Shown piece by piece: positions 47,141 to 58,258 of a stretch of 64,000 nt of DNA (position 1 is its first letter; each line of letters starts with the position of its first letter). The position numbers and the translations under genes were made by a program. The DNA is from Nereocystis luetkeana (taxonomy: Eukaryota; Sar; Phaeophyceae; Laminariales; Laminariaceae). The notes under the pieces are model-generated. The model searched no databases, was not told the DNA's origin, and saw only the letters and a list, made by a program, of their open reading frames with translations. The stretch spans positions 12,901,580 through 12,965,579 of the forward strand of contig JARUPZ010000003.1 in the NCBI GenBank assembly GCA_031213475.1, given 5' to 3'.

Positions 47141-49654
47141 GCAGCAGCAGCGGCAGCAGCAGCCGTCACGCAACGCAGGGAGGCACAACTCTCACCGCGA
47201 ACCTATCGCCACTACTCAGACAGGCAGCTTCCCTGTAGCGTTTGGTGGAGATCGCGCCTTTAGGCGCGCGCGGTTAGCCATGTGGACGCGCGGTTGGCTG
47301 CGTGGGGGAACGCGAAGGGCCAACCTTTACTCAGAGCCCAGAATATTCTGGAGTTCTCCTCATAACAGGCGTTTTAGAGCTCAACATGGCTTCTCGCCCC
47401 AGAGCCATTTCCACTTATTATGTTTCTTACTGCGAGTGGTCTCGTACCATTAATAGCTTACTGCAAAGTGGTCATATACAAGAGATGAAAAATGACTGCC
47501 AGGCAACGGCGCGTCTTGTTCCTGCCCCGTTCAGTGTATATAGAGATATTTGATAAATCCGCCTTCGACGTGGGCGAAGCTCGGTTCCGGGTGAGGTAAG
47601 GATGTGGATACAAACGCTGCGCATACGGCGTCGCTTCCGGTCGGAGAAGAAAAACAATACCGGGTGCAAAACTCCTTGAGTAAAAAGGTTTGATGCGTCT
47701 ATTTATAGCATCTCGGCCGGGACCACAAGCGACGTTTCAGATAAAACAAAACAATCGCAACAACAAAACGATCACGACCACGCCAACACCAACGGCAAAA
47801 ATAAAACAAAAAAACAAAAAACAAAAAGCCATCCTATCAGACAAAACCCAGGCGACCACGAAAAAAACAAAAATACATACCCTGGTACACAAACACAAAA
47901 CAAAAAAACACCCTCACCTGAGGCGTGTCGAGGTGAAACAGCGCGACCCGCGTCCTGGCCATGACGGCGTCGATCTTTTTGCCCGTCGAAATCTTGGCCT
48001 TTTCCGCGATGGTGTCGTACGCCTCGTACGCCGCCGTCTTGTCCCCTATCCTCGCGCACATCTTGGCCTTCTCGAACTGCGCTTCCAACACCTCCATGTC
48101 ACCCTCCCCCTCCTCCGCGACTTTCAATGCCTGCGTCGGGATGCGCCGAACGTGACGAGGGGGGTGGGGTGAGTTAGGAAGTGGCAAGGAGGGGTTGGAC
48201 GGGCTTTTTTTCTTTACTTGGCAACACGATATGATAACTGTCAGGATATTTGTAGCGCAAGAACGACTCAATAGGATATTGGGTTTTGTACTGTATGATA
48301 TGGCGGTTTACTTGGATATGAAACCGTCAGGACAGGCAGCTTCGACGCGCCTGTGCTGTGAGACTGTAATTAATACCAGGTACCTGGTAATTATTAACTC
48401 TGTTTTTACTCTACCCGAACCTCTGCCCAGCGCTAGCTACTGCATGCTCTTCTGCAGCAGGGCCGTCACCACTGCATGCTTTACTGCTGTAGTATCGACA
48501 ATAACCATCCACGGTGAACCTGACTTTGAATATCGACAAAAAATTGCGCTATGTAAACGAGGAGTGGGAACGGGCTGGGCGGGAGGAGGCTCACTCAGCA
48601 ACACGAACGATGCCCTTCTGCGGTGAAACTGAAAGGTATCGAATATCGCCTATATGATGAAGTGTGTATATACGTATCAAAAACACGGCGGAGAAATTGA
48701 TACCACGGTACCTGGTGAATACCTGGTACCAGGTACATGGTATTCAACACAAGGCATATACAAGGAGGCATTCGGACGTCGGGTGACGCAAGGTTGGACC
48801 TGATGACGTGTGGTGCATAGTGCAGCTGGAAAAAAATGAAAGGCCCACCACCTGTTGAAATTTCAAAGCATATACAGCCAAAAAAACTAAAAAACGGAAG
48901 GTTTACAATGACCAGCGAAAGGAAACCGGTACGTACAAGTATTGGCCATATTATGCGCTACTGCTTACACTCATATTATAAGACACGGATGGAGGGAGCA
49001 GCCGTGCAGCGCGTGACATGTCACCGTCGAAATCGTTTTTGAGCGTACCTAAGGGTCTGCTACTACGGCACTACGTACAGCAGTCAGTAGGATTAACACC
49101 GTTGTCTCTTATTATGGTAGTATATCTACACTACTGTCCAGCAGCTGTGACCGTGAAAACACGCAACGCAAACACACAGCCTTGGACGAACTTCCGAGCT
49201 GGTTTGCTCGAAAGCGGGAAGAGCGCCAAAGGTATCCCGACGAGGAATTTTAATTTTCCAAAGTCGCCATTTTCTCTGCGTGTACCCGTCTTGGTTTGGC
49301 GAAAATCGGCCTGAAAACATCATCCCAGGAGGTGTGTTGTCCTCTTCACCCGTGTGATATCGTAATACAGCAGTGCGTGTCAGTGGGAGTAATACTACTG
49401 TTCTCTGCTGTTTCCACACCGTTCATACGTAGGCGGACACGCGTTTGAGCTGAATGGCGGCTACAACTGTTGTCAGGGGCAAAAGGGGTACGACTCCACA
49501 ATAACCCACAGCAACTTCGCACCTCAGAGTGCAGGGAAGAAAAAAAAAACGCGCACAGGAAAAATTGAAGCAGCTATACACAGCAAGCAACAGCAACGAG
49601 CATGACAGCAGCAGCAACAACAAATACCCAACACGCACTACCACCACCACCACC

Positions 49655-49686
<32 letters not shown>

Positions 49687-49931
49687 CAGCAACAACAACA
49701 ACAACCAATCACCTCGGCAATGCGCGTCTCCTCGGACTCGTTGGCCTCCTTCATCGTCGCCAGAAGCTTCGCATCCAACGGGAACAGAGACGGGTGATGA
49801 TGGCTAAGGCTCGCGTACCAGGGACCCATGTTCCTCTCCTTCATAGTCTCCAAGATGCTAGCCGCGCCAGCGGGATCCTCCTTACTTACGGCTATCCAGC
49901 AGCGCTGGGCCAAGTCCATATCCGGAACCAT
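42407..49931 (-). CDS. RPN7: 26S proteasome regulatory (lid) subunit RPN7 / PSMD6, five exons, complete
   Basis: Non-ATPase subunit of the 19S regulatory particle lid, needed for lid assembly and degradation of ubiquitinated proteins in cytosol and nucleus. Exons: 49931-49713, 48130-47918, 44855-44589, 43533-43222, 42529-42407. Each is a whole number of codons (73, 71, 89, 104, 40 plus TGA), all four introns are phase 0 and GT-AG, total 377 residues against about 389 in animals. Recognisable segments: [10 protein letters not shown] at the N-terminus, [43 protein letters not shown] (the family signature), [37 protein letters not shown] (PCI domain) and [17 protein letters not shown] at the C-terminus. 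The ATG at 49931 starts where the family's conserved N-terminal helix begins; a short further N-terminus cannot be excluded. Introns hold MITEs, a TTG tract, a CAG tract and an 18-bp minisatellite. Confidence 0.95.
43893..44142. mobile_element. MITE family 3, inverted diverged copy
   Basis: Ends TACGATAGACGTAGC and CCTCTATTGTAGAAAGCG; internal TTTCGAAA, TGACGGGGTTCC and CTCAAGT blocks match the copy at 25977-26236 in reverse orientation. It lies in the third intron of RPN7. Confidence 0.6.
44180..44350. repeat. Minisatellite of 9/18-bp units in an RPN7 intron
   Basis: Units such as TCTACCGGATCCATCGGA repeat imperfectly about nine times. Confidence 0.7.
45766..45852. mobile_element. MITE family 2 copy
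   Basis: Palindromic: ACTGCAGTCCCGTTTTGGGG and its complement around a short centre. It lies in the second intron of RPN7, 300 bases from the next copy. Confidence 0.75.
46147..46240. mobile_element. MITE family 2, best-preserved copy
   Basis: 94 bp with ends AACCCTATCAGGACTGCAGT and the complement ACTGCAGTCCTAAAAGGGTT around an AT-rich centre with TTGGAAATTCAG. It is the clearest model of the family and lies in an RPN7 intron. Confidence 0.8.
46329..46393. repeat. (TTG)n tract in an RPN7 intron
   Basis: About 20 TTG units with two interruptions. Confidence 0.9.
47107..47163. repeat. (CAG)n tract in an RPN7 intron
   Basis: About 18 CAG units interrupted by TG and CGG changes. It is inside the intron 47917-44856, so the polyglutamine or polyalanine frames are not coding. 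Confidence 0.9.
49638..49712. repeat. CAC and CAA triplet tracts beside the first RPN7 donor
   Basis: (CAC)n followed by (CAA)n runs up to the splice donor of exon 49931-49713. Confidence 0.85.
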
Positions 49932-50039
49932 CTCCTTTACCTTTTGTGTTTAGAGGAGGGGGGGGGGGAGGAAACCAATACACAGGAGTTTGCGTTTGAG
50001 TTGAAGCATTTTTGTGCATGTTGGCAGTCTGGCAGTGTC

Positions 50040-50138
50040 TTATGCCATGCATGGCCGAAGTCGTATGGCGATACTCTCGCATCCCTACACTGCCGGGACG
50101 CAGCACGTCGGGCTTGCACCGACCAGGCGGGGGAGAGA
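50040..50138 (+). repeat. ATGCATGG-type repeat, 5' fragment
   Basis: CATGCATGGCCGAAGTCGTA to GACCAGGCGGG, the same 5' segment as the other copies. It is followed by imperfect repeats of a motif near TTTGCGTTTGAGTTGAAGC. Confidence 0.65.
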
Positions 50139-51319
50139 GGGCAAAGCAACAAGGGCTTGTGTTTCTGTTGAAGCGTTTCTGTGCATTTTGGCTGTCTGGT
50201 AAGGTAGTGTTCGGCGGGGGGAGGGGGTAGGAAACGAAGAAACGGGTAGGAAACGAAGAAACGAGGGTTTGCGCTTGCGTTGAGGCACTTCTATGTTTTA
50301 GCACGGCCTGGCAGGGTTTGGGGCAAGCATATTCATATAATCATCTAAGCAAACAAACCTAAATTTGGAAACGCCTCCTCCTTTTGTCGGTCACAGGTTT
50401 GAAGAAGGCTCTTGCAAGTACGCACGAGCTGGTCCGGCCCACTATGATAGGGCTTGTGGCATCCAGAAGTGTTGTACACATGATAAGGGGGCTGTTATGC
50501 GAATTTCGGGCTGAAAAAACGAAACTTTGACTGAGGCTTCCTTTGCTTTCTTTCCCCGCCCGTTATCTGATATCAGGTATATTTCAATACCAGGTGTACT
50601 GGTTTACATAAGCGTCATTAGTAAAACAGCATGTTGGGTACCTGGTATGCGCCGGTACCTGCGGCATTGACCCCCACAATGTTACGAACTGGTATGTACT
50701 GGCGGATACTGCCGTGAGCACATACTTCAGTTACACAATACTGCAGCAGTTTGTCCGTTCCTGTTCGTTGCAATCCGAGCACAGTAAGTCTGTTCCCACA
50801 CGCACCCTTATTGCATACTAAGGCACAGACTGGGACAACAGAGTCGTCAGAGCGAAGCCTCTTGGATGAGAGTTCTTGTCTAAAAAATAAAAGAAACACA
50901 GAAGGATAGTGGTTGCTGTCGTAAGTCGACTGTTACTAGTAGTAGTATACGATTACTTCGAAGGGTAGCAGAATTGACACCTCAACTTTTTTTCTTTAGT
51001 GCGCAGTTTCGGCCGCAGTGCCCGTAACACGAGCGAAAACAAAAAACCACCAGATAGTTTTTACGATACATTCTACTGGAGTACTGTGTATGTATTCTGC
51101 AGCAGTACAGCAGTGGCGCATATACAAACACACGGCAAGCAAACCCTCCGGGATGAAGTCCAGGAGCTAAATAAAATAATATAGGCAATGGCATCCACGA
51201 CTACTGTTAATATGTGCTCTACTACTGTTGCAATATAGAGCTACATACTGAGATCACAACCCCTGAGCGTGCTCCGTTGGTGCATCCCTGGCCTCTCAGA
51301 GCTCCCATTTCCAAACCGC

Positions 51320-52362
51320 CTCCTTTCATTACTTGCCGGACCTTTCCAGCAGTTCTTTGTTTTCTCGGTACTTTCTTCCTTTTTTCTTCTTTCGTTTCGT
51401 GTGCGTGCGTGTTCTCCGAGCACGGCATCGCGGGAGGACCCGGCACCGTCGCGGGTGTCAGCGGGTGCTGGCGGGTAGAGGGGGGGTTGCAAGGAGCGCG
51501 GTCGCCACTTTCGTGCCTAGGCGTCGCGTGTGCCTCGAGACACGAGGGATGCATGAACGGGCTTTGTCTGGGTTCGATTTATGATTTTTTATAGAGTATG
51601 TACGAGTTATGGAGGTCGTTCGGGAGGGCAAGATAATATTCAAGCGGTGCTTATTTTTGCGACCACGCTGAAGTTGGAAGGGGGAGGTGTGCAGTTTGAA
51701 CACCAACGTTATCGAGCTGGCGAACGACGGCCACGGTGAGCACCGGGCTTCACGCGAGGCGGGCGACGGGGCTGATTGTGGCAGAGAGTGATAAAAGCTT
51801 TACCCGGACCGAATCGGTAGTGAGGTGATCGCGAGAGGGGCGGGCGGCGTACGAGGCTGAGAGAGAAGCTCTTCTGTGTGATTTTTTCTTTCCTTCTTTT
51901 CGACCGGGTGTAAGGTGTTCCAATCAGGCAGAAAAATATTACACGAGAGGAGACGGGGATTTTTTCCCTTTCCGAGTTTTCGGTTTCATTTTCATTGTTT
52001 TTGCTGCTGTGCCGTGCTGTGCTTTCGCTTTCTTCGTACATACAGTACAGACATAGAGCATATCGAAAGAAGAAAATAAGTACAGACAGTAGTAGTACCC
52101 TACCTGGGGTATGTACGTACGTACGGCATCCGCGACGCGAAGCGTATATGTGGCATCCAAGCTAACGTCGGAGCTGTTTTTTCCTGAAGCATGGCGGCAG
52201 GACTCTTGGCATTATCAAGTCGCCGGTTTGCAATTACGATCCTTGGAAAAACTAAACTCAATCGTGGACCTCTGTTCGCTTCGCATGATTTGATGTACTT
52301 TTTTCCTTCCTGAGCGAGCGTAGCGGGCGGCATAGGCCGCCCGCGGAGCGAAGCGCCTTGTA
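51320..52362 (-). repeat. Left arm of an approximately 1 kb inverted repeat pair
   Basis: Read on the minus strand it starts GCGCTTCGCTCCGCGGGCGG and passes through GCGACTTGATAATGCCAAGA and GCACAGCACGGCACAGCAG. It then passes GAAGCCCGGTGCTCACCGTG and ends near AAGAACTG. The same blocks appear in the same order at 55422-56415 on the plus strand. Confidence 0.75.
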
Positions 52363-53226
52363 TATATATATTTATATATACACATATATACATATAGATA
52401 TATATATAGGTATGTGATGACAGGTAACATAGTGCGTCACTATTACCAGGTACCGGGTGCTACATCGCGCGATCGCAGTATCCCACCTAGCTTGCAAAGA
52501 CGAGTTTCGACAAAATCCTTGATGTCACAGCTGTCGGTTGTTATTTTTATTTATAAATAATTTTGAAGGTGCGTTTAGTATTAATAGGATGCGCAACAGT
52601 AGTATGTCTTTTGCCAAAGGGTACATTTTACCTGTACTCGTATTACCGCCCAATACCAGATCGATCGTCCTATTTCGTAACATGAGATTTTGGATAACAC
52701 CCGGATATTTTGGGGGGCATCTTGCTTGTGATTATGCTTCCAACTCCCAATTCCCACCCCAACGCCTGGTTTATTGGTTTAGGGTTTAGACCTTTAGGCG
52801 GCTTCGCGATTAACATCATCAGTTATCGTGTTCACGTGCTGCTCGTGTAGCCTCTGCCTGGGCTGTGGACTGGTGTGGACCTGCTCCGGCTCCACACGAT
52901 ACGATATCTGATACCAGGTATATGCAAGCGTGCGTTATCTTGCTCAACCCGACATCTCCATGTCCACAATACGTTGGCTTTGCGATTGGCATAATCAGTT
53001 ATTGTGTTCCCGTGCTGCTTGTAGCCTCTGCCTGGGCTGTGGACCTCGACATCTCCATGTCCACAATACGTTGGAAAAAAAACGGTGCGGTCCTCTTGAT
53101 GGTTCGTCGGTCTTCGATGGTTGCACGCGCACCTGCTGCGAGTAGATACACCAGGCATGATATCACACAATACATCGTAGACTGATCACCACGCGTCGCC
53201 CTACTCTACCCTACGCCCGCGCGCTT

Positions 53227-53580
53227 GTCAAGACAGTCTCTCGAGAGCATCGAGGCGGCGGTGCGTAGACGAAGGATCTTGTTTGCGGGTTTCGTGGTGC
53301 GCATGGGAAAGGAGCGCCTGCCGAGGAGGGTGCTGTTTGGAGAGATGCAGGAGGGTAAAGCCCTACGCGTTTGGACAGGAAAGGGATTGGATGGGGCGCC
53401 TCGAGGACGACCTCGAGAGGTTCGGCATCAAGTCCGAACGGTGGCGCGAGACAGCACAGAATGATGGCAGATGGTTTGGAGGGGTCGAGGACGAGCCCGA
53501 GGCTTACATGCGGAGATGTCAAGCTGCGGAGAAGAGCGCTGCAGAAGGGCGACACGCGACAGCTGCAACTGCGAAAAGGA
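53227..53580 (+). mobile_element. Relic of the 3' end of a non-LTR retrotransposon ORF
   Basis: Reads SIEAAVRRRRILFAGFVVRM, then ERLPRRVLFGEM and, after a one-base frame change, DWMGRLEDDLERFGI, ending near EAYMRRCQAAE. This is the common tail found after the reverse transcriptase of LINE-type elements (R-R-x-L-x-x-x-G-x-x-x-R-M ... G-E). No reverse transcriptase core is present, so it is a truncated, frame-broken copy. It is homologous at its end to the relic at 62770-63160. Confidence 0.55.
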
Positions 53581-54531
53581 CCGTGGGCATCAATGGGCCC
53601 AGGCGGGGGCGGGGACGCGGACGAGGGTGGGGGCGAGGGCGAGGGCGGGGGGGGGGGGCGCTCTGCTCCAACTCTTGTCGACTGGGCATGGTCTTTCTCG
53701 TCATGATGCGCGTCTTCCCATGCCATGAGCAACTGGCGTAGGGCTGCCCGGACTCCCTCGCCTGCTTCCAGTGCCTGCTTTTCGCGTGCCCTTTGTTCTC
53801 TTCTTCCTTTTTGTCTCTTTCTCGCTCATGTCTCTTTATTTCCCTTTAACTAGTTCTTCCTTCGTCCTGATTATTAATAGCTCTTTCGCTTCGATTTAAT
53901 TTCCTTCGCCGTTGTTTTGTTTAGTACGCATGCCGTAGCTCTTTTCTCCCTGGGATTTGACGTCATCTCATTCGCTTTGATTTCACGTGTCTCATTTATT
54001 TTCACTTTGCTTCATTTCGCTTCAGTTTGCTTTTTGTTTCATTTCGTTTTTGTTTTCGTCTTGTTTTTTGTATGCGGCCATGCGGCCCCAGGTTGCAAAA
54101 TCGTGCACTTGACTTTACCTGGTATATGTTTAAGGTGTACATACGACGTGTTTTTCCCATGTATCTGGCTGTTTTTTGTTTGTTTGTTATTATTTGATTT
54201 GGGCCTATTTTTTCCCCTGGGGTGTTCTCCCGCTCCAGTTTCTGGGGTCTGCCTTGTGGCCGCGGGCTCTGTATCTTAACAACAAGATCTCTCCCAAGTA
54301 CGAGTCACTTCGTACCTGGTACATCCTACTTCTACGATCACGAGGCACCGATACCAAGGTATGCACGAGTATCCTGCACAAGTATCGAGTCGGGTGTATA
54401 CAAAAAAAAAGAATCTTGCTGCTGTTCTGTCTTTCTGCTGTCGTCATTTCTTTGTTTCTGGTTGTTCACGCAACAACAACAACAACAATAGCAACAACAG
54501 CAACAATTGGTGGGCAAGTGAAAAAAAAAAA

Positions 54532-54619
54532 TCTCGACACTCGGATTCGAACCAAGGACCAACAGATAACCACGGTGACCACTACAGTCTGTCGCTCTAC
54601 CGGGCTGAGCTATGTCGAG
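54532..54619 (-). tRNA. tRNA-Tyr (anticodon GUA) with a 14-nt intron
   Basis: On the minus strand the acceptor stem CTCGACA pairs perfectly with TGTCGAG. The D-arm GCTC/GAGC follows TA (box A TAGCTCAGCCCGG). The anticodon stem ACAGA pairs with TCTGT, the loop carries GTA, and 14 extra bases follow anticodon position 37, the normal site of nuclear tRNA introns. The T-arm is CTTGG-TTCGAAT-CCGAG (box B). The discriminator is A and a run of T residues follows at once, as for RNA polymerase III termination. Tyr tRNAs carry an intron in most eukaryotes, which supports the call. Confidence 0.92.
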
Positions 54620-54888
54620 CTGAAAACGACTCTGGATTTTCGGCACATGTTTGCACATTTTTACATTTTCACAGCATCAATACTTTATTTATATTTTACC
54701 TAAAGCAATAAAGCGTTTCAACTGCTATGATACTGCTGCCGCTGTATCAGGGACCGGGTACATACAGCAGGACAGAACATCGAGTAAATCAAGAAAGTTG
54801 AGTGAATAAACAAGGCACTAAGTACCCTCCGGTAAACCTGGTAAATAGTCGCAGCAGCCCCCTCGTCTCGAAGCCTAAAATACAGTGA

Positions 54889-54993
54889 ATACGGGGGACC
54901 AGAATAAATAGGACCAAATATTGTTAGTAAAAATATGTAAATATACATGTTTTTGTGTGTACCGTAGGTCCTATTTACTATGGTCCCCCGTAC
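54889..54993. mobile_element. MITE family 1, copy d
   Basis: About 105 bp with ends ACGGGGGACC / GGTCCCCCGT and the same central TTGTTAGTAAAAAT core; the terminal bases are eroded. It lies 270 bases from the tRNA-Tyr gene. Confidence 0.8.
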
Positions 54994-55421
54994 GTAGTAA
55001 TAAATTATACCACCTCATGGGCGGGAATGTAAGGAACGCTTGGTCTTCATTATACTGTGTAAATGCTCTTTGTTTTTCCGCCCAGAGTGGTCTGATAGCT
55101 TGATCCCTTCTCGGTGATACCGTACCTCGCGGACGAGCGGCTGAAGAACCGAAAAACTTCAGTCACCCACCCTCTACAGCAAGCTAGTAAGTTGACTTTT
55201 GCGTCGGCTGTCGACGGCTGATGCTAAAAATAAAATTCAAGGGTGCAGTTACTGAAGTGTGATACACCGGACATCTTCGCGGGTTCAAGTGGTATTTGAG
55301 CCGATATCAATACTTGTAGTAATTTCTACCCCCGGGTACGAGTGTACTAAAAAAAATAGGTCTTACGCAAGTATTACGTGGTATGGAAACGGGTATGATA
55401 TTTAGGGCACTGTAATGTAAT

Positions 55422-56415
55422 ACAAGGCGCTTCGCTCCGCGGGCGGCCTTCGCCGCCCGCTACGCTCGCTCTGGAAGAAAAAATACATCGAATTACGCGA
55501 AGCGGACAGAAGGTCGATGATTGAACATATTTTTTTATGGTTATTGTTGTAGTTGCAAATTGGCGACTTGATAATGCCAAGAGTCTACGTACGTACGTAC
55601 GTACGTACGTGCATACCCCAGGTAGGGTACTGATTTTCTTCTTTCGATATGCTGTATGATGTGTACCTGGTATGTATGCACGTGCGAGAAAGCACAGCAC
55701 GGCACAGCAGCAGCACCGCTAAAACAATGAAAATGAAACCGAAAAATTTGGAAAGAGAAAAAAATCCCCGTCCCCTCTCATGTAATAATTGTCTGCTCCT
55801 GGAACACCTTGCACTAGTCAAAGAAGAAAAATAAAAAAAATGAACAGCAGAGCTTCTCTCTCAGCCTCGTACGCCGCCCGCCCCTCTCTCGACCACCTCG
55901 CCACCGATTCGGTCCGGGTAAAGCTTTCCTCCCTCTCTGTCACAGTGATCCCCGTTGCTCGCCCCGCGTGAAGCCCGGTGCTCACCGTGACCCTCGTTCG
56001 CCAGCTCGACGATTTCGATGGTCAGACGGGAGTTCGTCTAAGTGTATAGTTCAGCGTGGTCGCAATAATAAGCACCGCTTGAATGTTAGCTTGCAATCCC
56101 GAACGACCCTGATGGACTCGTACATACTCAGTCTGATTTTTCAGATGGAGGCAAAAGAGAGCCCATTCATGCTTCCCTTGTGTCTCGAGGCACACACGAC
56201 GCCTAGCCACGAAAACCGCGACCGAACTCCTCGCAACCCCCCCTCTACCCGCCAGCATCCGCCGACACCCGCGACGGCGCCGGGCTCACCCACGTCGCAG
56301 TGCTCCGACTACACACACGCACACGAAACGGAAGAAGAAAAAAAGAAAAAAGAACTGAAAGTGCGAAAGAAATTTCAACCAGCCGGTGAAAAAAAGCGAA
56401 AGAGAGCCTCCCAAA
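55422..56415 (+). repeat. Right arm of an approximately 1 kb inverted repeat pair
   Basis: Plus-strand partner of 51320-52362 with many small differences and indels, so not a recent duplication. The two arms enclose about 3.1 kb that includes a LINE relic, the tRNA-Tyr gene and a MITE. Confidence 0.75.
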
Positions 56416-57342
56416 CCGAGGACCTTTAACAATCTGGGAGAAGGGATCTTTAGGTTGGTAGGCTGTTCGGGTGTTTTGGTTCCTGTTGGGATCAGGATAC
56501 GGGCGAAGACCCAACCCCACCCCTGACTCTATAACCCTAACCCTAACCCCAAACCGCAGCCAAAACGGGCCAAAACTCGCCATAAACGCGGCTGCGCCGA
56601 GTTTGCATCGAACCAGGAAATTTCTCAGTTGCGGACGACGATTCCGAAGTGCAGACCACGCTACACATTTTTCGAGTAAAAAACATCCCTAAAAATCCCT
56701 TCTCCCAACCTGCTAAACCTACTCCCCAAACCGCTGAAAAAAAAAAATCGACTTTTTCTTTTTCCGAGATTTTTTTTCTATTGTTCCGGGAAAAAAAGTG
56801 TGGCACGACAAGCAAGCACGCAAAGAGAGCAAAGAACGCAAAGAAAGCAAATGACGCGAAGAAAGCAAATATCGTAGAAGCGACAAAAAATCGCGGGAGA
56901 CTCGCTGAGCGTGAGGCAGGTGATTATGATCAAGTGATTTTAGGAAAAGGGTAACTTTAAGTATGTGTATGGACAATGGGTAATAGATACCCGTGGGTAA
57001 GTGTTCCCCCGCCCGGGTAGGTATGTAGATACCCGGGTAAACAGGGTATAAGGGCGAGTACCAGTAGATATTCGGCGCGGTACTAAAGGTTACCCGACTC
57101 CTGCTGTAGACTACCCGGCGGGTCAAAACCTCACATTACCTATTGTCAGGCATTGCACATAAATACATGCCATGCACGATCGGTCTGGTATTGGGGGGCG
57201 GTGGAGTGCGTATGCTTGTTTTTTGTTTTTGCCTCTGTTTTACTACCGAGGTATTTCTTCCACTCCAGAGTTATTGGAGCCTGTCCTGCGACCACGGACT
57301 GCATTGTATTGTGAGTTAATGTGAGAACAACAACATAAAAAC

Positions 57343-58258
57343 CAGGGCTTTTCGCGGGTCAGGTCAAACCTCACGGGTCGGGTCGGGTCGGGTCGGGTCG
57401 GGTCAGCTGACCCGACCCGACCCGCGAAATTTTTTAGGTATGTTGACTTGACCCGACCCGACCCGCGAGATTTTGAAAGCCCCTTGACCCGACCCGACCC
57501 GACCCGACCCGTGAGATTTGTCTTGACCGACCCGACCAGACCCGCGAGATTTCGAAACCTCCTGACCCGACCCGACCCGACCCGCCACTTTCCGACTGAC
57601 CCGTGAGACACGGGTTTCATGCGGGTCGGGTCACCTTGACCCGCGAGACCATTTACCTTGACCCGAAGGTTCGACCCGCGGATCTCGCCCGTAGGTGGGC
57701 ACTTCAAAAACAATTTAATGTTCATTTTAGAGCCCCGAAGCGATATATGACCTGGCTGTAGTGGGTATGAATGGATGCGGGCATGCGTATATGAATTTGG
57801 CGGTGTTTTAATGTCTGAATATGATACCAAGGGGGTGTTATGGAGTATTGGTACGAGAGAAGCCATTGGGTAAGAGAGCGGGAAGTTATTCAAGCGCCGG
57901 GTCCGCGAGCCGAATACGCGGGTCCGACCCGCGGGTCAGCAAAAAACAACTCGCGCGTCATGCTGGCCGACCCGCGAGTGACCCGCTTCTCGCGGGTCAT
58001 GACTCGCGGGTCATGCTGGCCCGACCCGCGGGTGACCCGCGAGCTTTTCATCACCTCTTGACCCGACCCGACCCGTGAGATTTGAAAAACTCTTGACCCG
58101 ACCTGACCCGACCCGCGAGCGTTGAAAAAATCTTGACCCGACCCGACCCGACCCGTGAGATTTTGAACACTTCCTGATCCGACCCGACCCGACCCGTGAC
58201 ATTTTGAACATCAAGTGACCCGACCCGCGGGTCGGGTCATGACCCGCGAAAAGCCCTG
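57343..58258. mobile_element. hAT-like non-autonomous element built of GGGTC repeats
   Basis: Outer inverted ends CAGGGCTTTTCGCGGGTCA (57343) and TGACCCGCGAAAAGCCCTG (58258). Inside are many CGGGT/ACCCG pentamers and repeats of about 35-60 bp of the type TTGACCCGACCCGACCCGCG plus AGATTTTGAAA. CAGGG ends and GGGTCGGGT tracts occur in hAT transposons. I could not see a clean 8-bp target duplication (ATAAAAAC and AAAAAAAT flank it). No transposase. Confidence 0.65.

Larger units (their letters stand above)
49932..54531. other. Intergenic, repeat-derived region
   Basis: Includes the RPN7 upstream side, a partial ATGCATGG-type repeat (50040-50138), one arm of the 1 kb inverted repeat (51320-52362), a local duplication of about 120 bp (52806-53070) and a LINE-like relic (53227-53580). 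No host gene recognised. Confidence 0.5.

Noticed and set aside
56530-56560. CCCTAACCCTAACCCC as a telomere
   Set aside because: Only two to three units; an interstitial stretch, not a chromosome end.
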